Assembly: GCA_012518215.1 (NCBI GenBank)
Contig: JAAYSV010000020.1
Location: 1-64,000 of the forward strand
Length of the DNA: 64,000 nt
Direction of reading: 5' to 3'
DNA from: Bacillota bacterium
Lineage (GTDB): Bacteria > Bacillota > Dethiobacteria > DTU022 > PWGO01
In this document: positions 38,588-47,076 of the stretch, piece after piece
How positions within the stretch are numbered: the stretch's first letter is position 1
Layout of the letters: each line of letters starts with the position of its first letter
Made by a program: the position numbers and the translations under genes
Notes under the pieces: model-generated
What the model was told of the DNA's origin: nothing
Databases searched by the model: none
Seen by the model: only the letters and a program-made list of their open reading frames with translations

Positions 38588-40412
38588 GCTAAGATCCGGA
38601 CATGGAAGGGGAATCAAGATCAATAAAAGAGAGCGCAAAAAGAAAATCGGAGGAAGGCATGCAGTTCCTCGACACGGGAGGGGCCGGAGAAAAAAGAAGG
38701 GTACCTTGACCGGAACCTTTCAGGGTACACGCCGGGGCTACGCGTTTCTGATTCCCGATTCAAGGGAAGAAGCGGACATTTTTATTCCGGCGAACAAGAT
38801 CGGCGAGGCGGCTGAAGGTGATCGTGTTTCAGTCAAGATTCTGCCCGGGGGATCAGGGAAAAACCGTAAAGGCGAAGTCATCTCGGTTATCCGGTCGGCA
38901 GGGGCGAAAATGATAGACAGGGAGAAGTTCCCTTCCCGGGTGATGAAGGAGTTACGCAACCTTCCCGGGGAGAAAGACATAGCATCAATTGCACTCCAGG
39001 AAGGAAGAGCCGATTTGCGAGATGAGTTGATTGTTACCGTGGACCCGGCGGACGCCAGGGACATGGATGACGGTATTTCTCTCGGGGTGCGTGATGTCGG
39101 CGGATACCGACTCGGTGTCCATATTGCCGATGTGAGCTATTATGTCCGCGAGGGAACGGCTCTTCACCGGGAGGCTCTCAAACGGGGAACAAGTGTTTAT
39201 TTGACCGACAGGGTTATCCATATGTTACCGCCCCTGCTTTCCCAGAAACTGTGCAGCCTTCAGGAGAATAAAGACCGCCTGGCTATCAGTGTCATCATAG
39301 AACTCGATGTGCGGGGGAGAGTGGAAAAATATGATATTTTCCCCAGCCTGGTCAGGGTAAAACGGAAGCTAAGTTATGAACAGGCAGAGGAGATGCTCTC
39401 TGCAGGGGGAGAATCGGCGGAAATAGGGGCCATGCTCAAAAGCATGGATGAGTTGGCGTCCATGCTTAAAAAGAACCGTCTGCGAAACGGGGCACTCTTC
39501 CTCAATCTTCCCGAAACAAAGATTACCGTTGATGACGAAGGAAAACCCCTGACCATAGAACGCAAATTTCCGGGGAGGGCTGAATCGATCATCGAGGAAT
39601 TCATGTTGCTGGCCAACGTTTCCGTATGTGAGCATTTTGGTGTAAAGGATCTGCCCTTCATTTACCGGGTGCATCCTCCCCCCACAGAAGAGAAGATGAT
39701 CATGTTCAGGAACATCCTGTCGCTGATGAACATCAGGATCAGCGGCGATTTGCGCAAGATCAAACCCCGGGCCATACAGTCGGTGCTCGACAATGTAAGA
39801 GGGACGCCTCTTGAAAGAACGGTCAATTATCTTCTGTTGCGTTCGCTGCCCCATGCTTATTACAGCGTTAACAACGAAAGGCATTTCGGGCTTGCTTTGC
39901 AAAAATATACGCACTTCACTTCGCCCATACGGCGTTTTCCCGATCTGCAGGTTCACGCTATGATAAAAGATCAACTTGCAGGGAACATGGATGAGGGAAG
40001 GATTGCTTTTCTGAAGAAACAACTTCCCGGGCGGGCCGAACATGCTTCCTGCATGGAAAGAAAAGCCATGGAGGCGGAAAGGGAGAGTGTTCAACAAAAA
40101 AAAGTTGAATACATGGAGGGAAAGGAAGGCGAATCTTTTCCGGGCATCATCTGTGGTGTGACTTCTTTTGGAATCTTTGTAGAACTGCAAAATACGGTCG
40201 AGGGGTTGGTTTTGCTGGAAAGCCTGCGGGATGATTATTACCGGTATCATGAGGAGATGATGGCTGTGATCGGCAGGCGCACCCGTAAAAAATACTGCCT
40301 TGGTGATCCTGTAAATATTGAAGTTGCCAGGGTGGATCTGCAGAAAAAGGTTGTTTATTTTTATCTGCTTTCCAGGGGTGAAACCGGGGATTTCCCCTCT
40401 CCCGAATCATAA
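38586..40412 (+). CDS. rnr: RNase R-type 3'-5' exoribonuclease (VacB/RNB family), short N-terminus
   Basis: The protein (up to 608 residues) has a cold-shock domain (TGTFQGTRRGYAFLIPD, DIFIPANKI), the RNB catalytic core (TVDPADARDMDDGISL with the metal-binding aspartates), LALQKYTHFTSPIRRFPDLQVH, and a C-terminal S1 domain (FPGIICGVTSFGIFVEL). It degrades structured RNA from the 3' end. The usual N-terminal helix-turn-helix and first part are missing; instead there is a lysine/arginine-rich segment. The start is uncertain: TTG 38586 lies in the terminator T tract, ATC 38619 has the best ribosome site (GGAAGGGG), and a TTG near 38706 would remove the basic segment. Confidence 0.85.
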   Translation: MLRSGHGRGIKINKRERKKKIGGRHAVPRHGRGRRKKKGTLTGTFQGTRRGYAFLIPDSREEADIFIPANKIGEAAEGDRVSVKILPGGSGKNRKGEVISVIRSAGAKMIDREKFPSRVMKELRNLPGEKDIASIALQEGRADLRDELIVTVDPADARDMDDGISLGVRDVGGYRLGVHIADVSYYVREGTALHREALKRGTSVYLTDRVIHMLPPLLSQKLCSLQENKDRLAISVIIELDVRGRVEKYDIFPSLVRVKRKLSYEQAEEMLSAGGESAEIGAMLKSMDELASMLKKNRLRNGALFLNLPETKITVDDEGKPLTIERKFPGRAESIIEEFMLLANVSVCEHFGVKDLPFIYRVHPPPTEEKMIMFRNILSLMNIRISGDLRKIKPRAIQSVLDNVRGTPLERTVNYLLLRSLPHAYYSVNNERHFGLALQKYTHFTSPIRRFPDLQVHAMIKDQLAGNMDEGRIAFLKKQLPGRAEHASCMERKAMEAERESVQQKKVEYMEGKEGESFPGIICGVTSFGIFVELQNTVEGLVLLESLRDDYYRYHEEMMAVIGRRTRKKYCLGDPVNIEVARVDLQKKVVYFYLLSRGETGDFPSPES

Positions 40413-40610
40413 CCGCGATGGCCCGCCTGTGTTATAACCCGGTAACAAAGGGGAAGATTTCATATTACCAGGATTTTTCCATCCGGAGCAGCAGCCTGCT
40501 TGAAACAGGATGAGCAGGAAAGATCGAGCCATGAAAAAAGTCATGGGAGTACATGCAATATCTTTCCGTGCAGCGGCGAAAATTTGTACAATCATGTTTT
40601 ATTCCGATAA
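40413..40610. other. Intergenic region after rnr
   Basis: No gene is seen; in particular there is no smpB or tmRNA, which often follow rnr. Two small hairpins are present, including CCATGA/TCATGG (40529-40534 with 40541-40546), without a T tract. Confidence 0.4.
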
Positions 40611-40639
40611 TTGACAATGTTGATCTATTTGTTCATAAT
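40611..40639 (+). promoter_or_regulatory. Promoter upstream of nadA
   Basis: TTGACA (40611-40616) is a perfect -35 element, 17 bases before CATAAT (40634-40639). The nadA start codon follows 35 bases later. Confidence 0.65.
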
Positions 40640-40674
40640 AAATGATAAGTTCCGGGCACGTGGAGGTAATACTG

Positions 40675-41592
40675 TTGCAGCAAGGAAACACAGATGCTTT
40701 GAAAGACAGGATCCAGCAACTTAAAAAGCAGCGGAATGCTGTAATATTGGCTCATAATTACCAGATTGGCGAGGTACAGGATATAGCCGATTTCGTGGGT
40801 GATTCCCTTGATCTGAGTCACAGGGCAGCAGAGGCAGATGCGGAGACGATAGTTTTTTGCGGGGTTCATTTCATGGCTGAAAGTGCGGCTATGCTCGCTC
40901 CGGAAAAAACGGTGCTCCTGCCGGAGGCGCTTGCGGATTGCCCTCTGGCCAACATGGTTACCGGGCCGCAGTTGAAGAAAGTGCGGCAGCGCTACCCGGG
41001 TGTTCCCGTGGTAACCTACATCAATTCCACGGCCGAGGTCAAAGCGGAAAGCGATATCTGCTGTACTTCTGCAAATGCAATTGAAGTTGTCAATTCTTTG
41101 CGGGAAGAGCGGGTTCTGTTCGTACCGGACAAGAATCTGGGCGGATACGTTTCTCGTTTCACTTCCAAAGAGGTTATTCTATGGCATGGATACTGTATCA
41201 CGCATCACAGGGTAACTTTGCGGGATATCGAAAAAGCCCGCCGCGATCATCCAGGTGCCCCGATTATCGTTCATCCCGAATGTCCGCCTGAAGTGAGCAT
41301 CAATGCCGATCAGGTTTTATCGACGGGAGGCATGGTAGATTTTGTAGCCCGGACGGGAGAGAAGAAATTGGTCATCGGCACGGAAGTGGGCTTGCTTTAC
41401 CGTTTGAAGAAAGAAAACCCGGAAAAAGAATTTTATCTTCTCTCGCCGGGCCTGCTCTGCCCCAACATGAAATACACCACGCTGCACAAAGTGGCTCATG
41501 CACTGGAACACATGGAAACGGTAATCTCCGTTCCGGAGGAAATCCGCAAGGAGGCTGTCGTCTCCCTGGCGCGCATGCTTGAGGTCAGATGA
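40675..41592 (+). CDS. nadA: Quinolinate synthase A
   Basis: NadA condenses iminoaspartate with dihydroxyacetone phosphate to quinolinate and needs a [4Fe-4S] cluster. The 305-residue protein shows ILAHNYQ, the cysteines in VFCGVHFMAES, DICCTSANA and LCPNMKYTTL, and GTEVGLLYRL. I take TTG 40675, after GGAGG with eight-base spacing; ATG 40642 would place the ribosome site inside the gene. nadC follows after 153 bases, but nadB, which supplies iminoaspartate, is absent from the window. Confidence 0.94.
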   Translation: MQQGNTDALKDRIQQLKKQRNAVILAHNYQIGEVQDIADFVGDSLDLSHRAAEADAETIVFCGVHFMAESAAMLAPEKTVLLPEALADCPLANMVTGPQLKKVRQRYPGVPVVTYINSTAEVKAESDICCTSANAIEVVNSLREERVLFVPDKNLGGYVSRFTSKEVILWHGYCITHHRVTLRDIEKARRDHPGAPIIVHPECPPEVSINADQVLSTGGMVDFVARTGEKKLVIGTEVGLLYRLKKENPEKEFYLLSPGLLCPNMKYTTLHKVAHALEHMETVISVPEEIRKEAVVSLARMLEVR

Positions 41593-41745
41593 GGGTTCAC
41601 CGATCTGGCATCTGCATGTTGCAAGGCGGTTGTTCCGGGGAACGGAAAGGTTTGATGGAGGGGCAGTTTTTTTGTATGTATGCTGATGTAAAAGCATGAC
41701 AATGTTGATTCATGATACATTTTTTGTTTGGAGGAGCAGAAGAAA

Positions 41746-42594
41746 ATGATTCTTACCCCATGGGCCAGAGAGATAATGGAGCTTGCCTTGAAGGAAGATA
41801 TCGGGGGCGGAGATTATACCACCTCGCTTATCGTGCCTCCAGAAAAAGTGGGCGATGCAGAGATAATCACCCGCGAGGACGGTGTTATTGCCGGGCTGGA
41901 AGTTTGCAAAGGAGTTTTCAAAATGGTGGACGAGAGAATTGATTTCAATTCCCGTGTTACCGATGGGGATTCCGTGAGCAGGGGAGCGGTGATTGCCGAG
42001 ATTGACGGCCCGGTGCAACCGATAATGATGGCGGAAAGAACGGCATTGAATTTTCTGCAGCGTCTCTCGGGCATTGCCACATTGACGAGGATATGGACCG
42101 AGAGGATCAAGAATCATGCTGTCTTTCTTCTGGATACCCGCAAAACATCCCCCGGTCTGCGCTATCTTGAAAAATATGCGGTCATGGTGGGCGGGGGACG
42201 GAACCATCGCCTGGGTCTTTCAGGGGGGATCGTCATCAAGGAAAATCATATTGCCGCTGCCGGGGGAATCAGTGCTGCCGTGAAGAGAGCAGTGATGAAG
42301 GCCCCGATAACGCTGAAGATAGAAGTCGAGGTTACCGATCTGGATGAATTTCGTGAAGCCCTGGATGCCGGGGCAGACCTGATCATGCTAGACAATATGG
42401 ATCCGGAAACGATCAGGGAGGCGGTCAAGATAAATGCCGGGCGCGTCCTTCTGGAAGCCTCGGGTGATATCTCCGAAGCACGACTGGAAGAATATGCCCG
42501 GACCGGGGTTGATTTTATCTCCAGCGGAGCACTCACACATTCCTTCAAATCTTTGAATCTTAGCCTTCTGACTAAAAACATCGATCAAGGTTAA
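41746..42594 (+). CDS. nadC: Quinolinate phosphoribosyltransferase (nicotinate-nucleotide diphosphorylase)
   Basis: NadC turns quinolinate and PRPP into nicotinate mononucleotide. The 282-residue protein has EDIGGGDYTT near the N-terminus, ERTALNFLQRLSGIAT, LDTRKTSPGLRYLEKYAV, GGGRNHRLGLS, and the C-terminal barrel segments LIMLDNMDP and EASGDIS. ATG 41746 is preferred because GGAGGAG lies nine bases upstream, inside the longer TTG frame. Confidence 0.95.
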   Translation: MILTPWAREIMELALKEDIGGGDYTTSLIVPPEKVGDAEIITREDGVIAGLEVCKGVFKMVDERIDFNSRVTDGDSVSRGAVIAEIDGPVQPIMMAERTALNFLQRLSGIATLTRIWTERIKNHAVFLLDTRKTSPGLRYLEKYAVMVGGGRNHRLGLSGGIVIKENHIAAAGGISAAVKRAVMKAPITLKIEVEVTDLDEFREALDAGADLIMLDNMDPETIREAVKINAGRVLLEASGDISEARLEEYARTGVDFISSGALTHSFKSLNLSLLTKNIDQG

Positions 42595-42740
42595 ACTTAA
42601 ATATAGCGCGAACCGAATCATACGGTGTGGCCCGTGACAACATGGGCGAATTCCGTATTTCGGGGATCGCTATATTTTGCTTTGTGGGGGCTTCCCCCCG
42701 GGATTGAATGTAAACTTCAATGAACAAAGGAGTGTTTGTA

Positions 42741-43559
42741 GTGCGCCCGCTGTGGAAAGGATCGATCAGTTTCGGATTGGTCAATATACCCGTAAAGCTA
42801 TATACTGCAACCCGGAAAAAAACGGTGCAATTCAGGCAACTTCACGAAAAATGTCTGACCCCCCTGGAATACAAAAGATTTTGCCCCCGCTGCCAGAAGG
42901 AAGCTGCTTACGGGGAGATCGTCAAGGGTTATGAATACGACCGGGATCGGTTCGTGATCATCAAAGAGGAAGATCTGGCCAAAATACCGGACAAAACCAC
43001 AAAAACAATCGACATCGTGGATTTTGTTGAATTGTCGGAAATTGATCCCTTGTATTATAACCAGGCTTATTATTTGACACCAACGGAGATGGGAGAAAAA
43101 GCATACAACCTTCTGCAGGAGTCAATGAGGGAGACGGGGAAAATTGCCGTTGCGCGCCTGACCATCAGGTCGAAGCATTCTCTGGCCGTGATCCGTACTT
43201 ACGAGGATATTCTCTCCCTGGAGACAATGTTTTACCCGGATGAGGTGCGTGACACGGCAGAGTTGCCATCGTGGAACCGGGAGATTGAAATTCACGAACA
43301 AGAATTGAAGATGGCCAGGGAATTGATTGAAAAGCTTACCGCTCCTTTTGATCCGGGACAGTATGTGGATGAATACAGGAAGGCCTTGCTGGAAATCATC
43401 GAAGCCAAGGTTGCCGGCGAGGAAATTGCCATCGTGGAATCTGCCGAAGGAGGGCGTGTTACCGATCTGGTCGAAGCCCTTCAGGCCAGTTTGGAAGTTG
43501 CGGCCGGAGAAGAGGAGGAGGCTGGCAAAAAGGAACCGACGGGGGTGGGCCGTGCTTGA
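42741..43559 (+). CDS. ku: DNA end-binding protein Ku
   Basis: Ku forms a homodimeric ring on double-strand ends and recruits the ligase in bacterial non-homologous end joining. The 272-residue protein starts MRPLWKGSISFGLVNIPVKLY, as bacterial Ku proteins do, and has the beta-barrel and bridge regions plus an acidic, lysine-ended tail (EEEEAGKKEPTG). GTG 42741 follows AAAGGAG at ten bases. It overlaps the ligase gene by eight bases. Confidence 0.94.
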   Translation: MRPLWKGSISFGLVNIPVKLYTATRKKTVQFRQLHEKCLTPLEYKRFCPRCQKEAAYGEIVKGYEYDRDRFVIIKEEDLAKIPDKTTKTIDIVDFVELSEIDPLYYNQAYYLTPTEMGEKAYNLLQESMRETGKIAVARLTIRSKHSLAVIRTYEDILSLETMFYPDEVRDTAELPSWNREIEIHEQELKMARELIEKLTAPFDPGQYVDEYRKALLEIIEAKVAGEEIAIVESAEGGRVTDLVEALQASLEVAAGEEEEAGKKEPTGVGRA

Positions 43560-44514
43560 TCTTTGTTCTCCCTTGCAGCAGTTCTTTCCCCGGGTCAGGC
43601 CGATGGAACCGACCAGCGCTTCGCGGCCTGTCAAGGAGCCCGGCTATGTATCACAGATCAAATGGGATGGTGTACGTATCCTGGCTTTTGTAACTGCTGA
43701 CGGAGTCAGGTTGCAAAACCGCGGAGGAGGGGAACGTACGCGGCAATACCCTGAATTCCAGATTCTGAAGGAGGTGGTGGGGTCGGGGGAGGCACTGATT
43801 GATGGGGAGGCGGTGGCCCTGGAAGCGGGTTATCCACGTTTTTCACGCATCATGGAAAGGGATTCCCTTCAGCATGAGAACAGGATCAAACGGCTTTCCC
43901 GCCACCGCCCATGTACCTACTGCATCTTCGATCTCCTTTTCTGGAGGGGGGAAGACCTGACCGGTTTCCCGTTAAACCACCGTCAGGATGTGTTGAACGA
44001 GGCTTTCGGAAGCCTGCAGGGAGAACCGACAGTTTATTTGAATGAAAACTATGAAGATGGGGAGTTGTTGTTCCAACAGGTGTCCGACCGGAATCTGGAA
44101 GGTATAGTGGCCAAGGATATTCACAGCCCTTACCTGATCGGGCGCAAATCTTCAAGCTGGCGGAAGGTCAAACCCAGGCGCAGGCAGCTTTCCGTGGTGG
44201 TGGGTCTGGCCTTCAGGGGAGGGTTGGTGAGTTCTCTATTGCTGGGGGCTTACCATGATGGGGAGTTGCGCTATATAGGCCGGGCGGGGTCAGGTTTAAA
44301 TACGGAAATGGCCAGGGAATTGCGCAAGGCCGGGGAGATACTCGGTGTCCCCGAACCTTTATTTGTCAACCCGCCCTGCCCGGGGGAAGTGGCCTGGCTC
44401 AGGCCCTTCCTGACCGTCGAAATTGAATTCATGGAATGGACGGAAAACTTGAAAATGAGGGCACCGGTTGTCATTGGATTTTCAAAATCCAGGCCTGAAG
44501 AAGCAATCTATTGA
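43552..44514 (+). CDS. ATP-dependent DNA ligase (LigD ligase domain, stand-alone)
   Basis: A 320-residue ligase. Motif I is SQIKWDGVR, with the lysine that takes AMP; motif III is YCIFDLLFW; motif IV EGIVAKD; motif V SWRKVKP; and an OB-fold follows (LLLGAYHDGELRYIGRAGSGL). It corresponds to the ligase module of LigD alone, with no polymerase or phosphoesterase module attached. GTG 43552 lies within the end of ku. It would seal ends that Ku has bridged. Confidence 0.92.
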   Translation: MLDLCSPLQQFFPRVRPMEPTSASRPVKEPGYVSQIKWDGVRILAFVTADGVRLQNRGGGERTRQYPEFQILKEVVGSGEALIDGEAVALEAGYPRFSRIMERDSLQHENRIKRLSRHRPCTYCIFDLLFWRGEDLTGFPLNHRQDVLNEAFGSLQGEPTVYLNENYEDGELLFQQVSDRNLEGIVAKDIHSPYLIGRKSSSWRKVKPRRRQLSVVVGLAFRGGLVSSLLLGAYHDGELRYIGRAGSGLNTEMARELRKAGEILGVPEPLFVNPPCPGEVAWLRPFLTVEIEFMEWTENLKMRAPVVIGFSKSRPEEAIY

Positions 44515-44568
44515 AATTCCGCGTTTCCTTGCCGGAGTTGGGGGGAGGGAGTAGATATATCATCGACT

Positions 44569-45447
44569 TTGAAGGTAGGCAGACGCCTGGTCAGAGTCAG
44601 CAATCTGGAAAGAATGCTCTGGCCGGAGTCGGGGCTTACCAAGTATGATCTGATCTCCTACCTGATCTCCATTGCCCCATTCATGATTCCATATTTGAGG
44701 AACCGCCCCCTGGTTCTGCGTCGTTTCCCCGCAGGTATTGACAAAAAGGGCTTTTATCAGAAAAATTGCCCCCCCGGTGCACCCCGCTGGGTTGAAACAT
44801 TCCGGGTTTTGCATCGAGGTGACAGGATCACCGATTATATCATGGTTGACAATGTGGAGACACTGGTCTGGATAGGCAATCAGGCTGCAATAGAAATCCA
44901 TCCCTGGCTTTCGGAACGGGATCGCCTTGACAGTCCCGATTTTGCTGTCTTTGATCTCGATCCCATGGAAAAATCCACTTTCACCGATGTATTGGAAGTG
45001 GCCCGGGCATTGCATGAATGTCTGGCTGATTTTCAAATGCGGGGATACCCAAAAACTTCGGGCGCCACGGGAGTACAGGTGTTTGTTCCTGTTTACCCGC
45101 TATATTCCTACGAAACGGTGCGGAATTTTGTCAAGGGCGTTTGCAAGCAGATAAACAGGGCCTACCCTGAAAAGACAACCCTGGAACGGAAAATAGAGAA
45201 ACGTGAAGGCAAGCTCTACCTCGATTATCTCCAGAATGGGAAGGGCAAAACCCTGGTCTCTCCATACAGCCCCCGCCCCCTTCCCGGAGCTCCCGTGTCC
45301 ATGCCCCTGTCCTGGGATGAAATCGAGGAAGGAAGGGTTCTTCCCGGGGATTTCACGATCGGCAACTGCTTCGAGACTGTGAGGGAACGAGCTGAATATT
45401 TTGCGGGTTCGTTGACCGACCGTCAGTTTTTGCCACAGATTTCCTGA
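44569..45447 (+). CDS. LigD-type polymerase/primase domain protein
   Basis: A 292-residue protein of the archaeo-eukaryotic primase superfamily, matching the polymerase module of LigD. Visible are SNLERMLWPESGLTKYDLI, the metal-binding FDLDP, the SGATGVQVFVP segment, and TLVSPYSPRPLPGAPVS. It fills gaps at broken ends, preferring ribonucleotides in studied cases. The start is unsure: TTG 44569 is the first initiator in frame, but the strong GGGGGGAGGG lies about 18 bases further up. Confidence 0.9.
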   Translation: MKVGRRLVRVSNLERMLWPESGLTKYDLISYLISIAPFMIPYLRNRPLVLRRFPAGIDKKGFYQKNCPPGAPRWVETFRVLHRGDRITDYIMVDNVETLVWIGNQAAIEIHPWLSERDRLDSPDFAVFDLDPMEKSTFTDVLEVARALHECLADFQMRGYPKTSGATGVQVFVPVYPLYSYETVRNFVKGVCKQINRAYPEKTTLERKIEKREGKLYLDYLQNGKGKTLVSPYSPRPLPGAPVSMPLSWDEIEEGRVLPGDFTIGNCFETVRERAEYFAGSLTDRQFLPQIS

Positions 45448-45522
45448 TTCAGCAGATTTTTATTATCAGAACGGCTGAAGAAAGTAATAATCGTCCGCCC
45501 GTTCAATATCAATTTAATACAA

Positions 45523-45558
45523 TTCATTTTACCGGCCGGCTGTGATATAATTATCACA
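45523..45558 (+). promoter_or_regulatory. Promoter with overlapping palindromic operator, mgtC gene
   Basis: TTCATT (45523-45528) and TATAAT (45546-45551) are 17 bases apart. The -10 lies inside a perfect palindrome, TGTGATA-TAAT-TATCACA (45541-45558). A protein bound there would block RNA polymerase. The half-site resembles CRP-family sites but the spacing differs. Confidence 0.6.
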
Positions 45559-45586
45559 ATAACCAATTTTAGAAGGAGGGCAGCAA

Positions 45587-46336
45587 ATGATTCCTGAATT
45601 GAGTATTTTTGAAATAGCCCTCAGGCTATTTATTGCTGTCCTTATGGGTGGCCTGATCGGATTTGAAAGGGAAATAAGCAACCGACCCGCAGGTTTCCGG
45701 ACGCATATTCTGGTTTGTGTAGGTTCGGCACTGATCATGATGGTCTCGGTTTACGGTTTCTACTGTCCGGGGGTCGAAAACCTATTTTTACGGCAGGATC
45801 CCGGGAGAATGGCAGCCGGCGTGGTTACTGGCATCGGGTTTCTGGGCGCAGGGACGATCATTCAACATCGTGGTAATATCAAGGGGTTGACGACTGCAGC
45901 CGGAATATGGGTGGTTTCCGGGATCGGATTGGCTATTGGGGTTGGTTACTGGAAGGCGGCAATGGTGGCCACGATTTTTGTGCTACTGAGCCTTTATGTA
46001 CTCAACAAGGTTGACAATGTCTATCTTTCGCGTCACAAGTACAAGATCCTTTCTATCAAAGCTATAGATCAGATTGCGCTGCTTAGCAAAATTAGCGGTG
46101 TTCTCGGGGAACACCATATGAATATCAAGAAAATCAATATTTCCCAGGCCGAATTCATCAAGACATACAATTCCGATGTGATCATGATCGATTTCACTCT
46201 TGAAGCTCCCGTTTACATTGATTATCAGGAGTTTTATCGTCGCCTGGTGGCCATCAACGGTGTTCTGGAAATATCCTGGCAAGGCGAAGATGTGTTTGTT
46301 TCATCGTCATCATCAGCATCATCACTTTTCAGCTGA
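45587..46336 (+). CDS. MgtC/SapB-family membrane protein
   Basis: The 249-residue protein has four to five N-terminal membrane helices with the family motifs GGLIGFERE, GFRTHILVCVGSA and TGIGFLGAGTI, then a cytoplasmic ACT-like domain (about 155-235). MgtC proteins affect magnesium homeostasis and survival under low magnesium in several bacteria; direct transport is doubtful. A strong AGAAGGAGGG precedes the ATG. The C-terminus ends in a serine run. Confidence 0.87.
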   Translation: MIPELSIFEIALRLFIAVLMGGLIGFEREISNRPAGFRTHILVCVGSALIMMVSVYGFYCPGVENLFLRQDPGRMAAGVVTGIGFLGAGTIIQHRGNIKGLTTAAGIWVVSGIGLAIGVGYWKAAMVATIFVLLSLYVLNKVDNVYLSRHKYKILSIKAIDQIALLSKISGVLGEHHMNIKKINISQAEFIKTYNSDVIMIDFTLEAPVYIDYQEFYRRLVAINGVLEISWQGEDVFVSSSSSASSLFS

Positions 46337-46517
46337 GAAGGATGCCCCTTTTGAATCATTTATCTTTCTACAACCTGACATCAACATTGCCAACTGTCAA
46401 TTTTTGATCCCAGGATGAAATGAAGAGATATTTGCAGCAAATCAAGGAAATACGAGCTTAAAGCCGCCAGTACGGTAACCTCGGTTGATGTGATGCTTCA
46501 GGTAGTTCAAAAAAAAC

Positions 46518-46573
46518 TTGTGTAAATTGATCTGTTTTGGGGTATAATAAAGTGAAGGTCAGTAAAGGTCAAA
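46518..46573 (+). promoter_or_regulatory. ctsR operon promoter and CtsR operator
   Basis: TATAAT is at 46543-46548, with TTGTGT (46518) as a loose -35 at 19 bases. The CtsR heptad repeat follows at 46557-46573: GGTCAGT, AAA, GGTCAAA, against the consensus RGTCAAA-NAN-RGTCAAA; only the first heptad deviates. The box overlaps the likely start of transcription, as expected of a repressor site controlling the ctsR operon. Confidence 0.72.
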
Positions 46574-46596
46574 CGGGAAAGTAGGGTGCATAATCT

Positions 46597-47061
46597 ATGC
46601 TTACCATAGCGGATTATATCGAGGATTATATAAAAAAACTACTCTCTCTCAGTGTTGGCCAATGGGTCATTATCCAGAGGGGAGAATTGGCAGGAAAATT
46701 TAACTGTGTTCCTTCGCAGATAAATTATGTATTGTCAACAAGATTTACACCGGAGAGAGGATACATGGTTGAAAGCAGGAGAGGGGGACGGGGTTACATC
46801 AGGATCATGAAGGTAAAACCTCTTTCCCGGGACTGGGTCAGCAGTTTTGAAAGGGAAGGTCTTGATTTTCGTCAAGCTGGTGACCTGTTGAAACGGTGGC
46901 ATGATGAAAAATTTATCTCGCGCCGCGAGGCGGCCATGATTGACAGTGTAATGAAAGATGAAATATTCAGCGGCCTTCCCATCGATGAACGACAGAAAAA
47001 AATAATGGTCAAAAGATTGCTGAAGAACATGATCATGGCCATTTTGAAAGATGATCAATAG
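46597..47061 (+). CDS. ctsR: Heat-shock repressor CtsR
   Basis: CtsR represses clp genes and is released on heat stress. The 154-residue protein has the N-terminal winged helix-turn-helix (IADYIEDYIKKLL...FNCVPSQINYVLSTRFTPERGYMVESRRGGRGYI), including the glycine-rich wing that senses temperature, and a C-terminal helical dimer domain. It heads ctsR-mcsA-mcsB-clpC and a CtsR box lies upstream, so the operon should be autoregulated. Confidence 0.95.
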   Translation: MLTIADYIEDYIKKLLSLSVGQWVIIQRGELAGKFNCVPSQINYVLSTRFTPERGYMVESRRGGRGYIRIMKVKPLSRDWVSSFEREGLDFRQAGDLLKRWHDEKFISRREAAMIDSVMKDEIFSGLPIDERQKKIMVKRLLKNMIMAILKDDQ

Positions 47062-47076
47062 TGAAGGAGGGTTATC

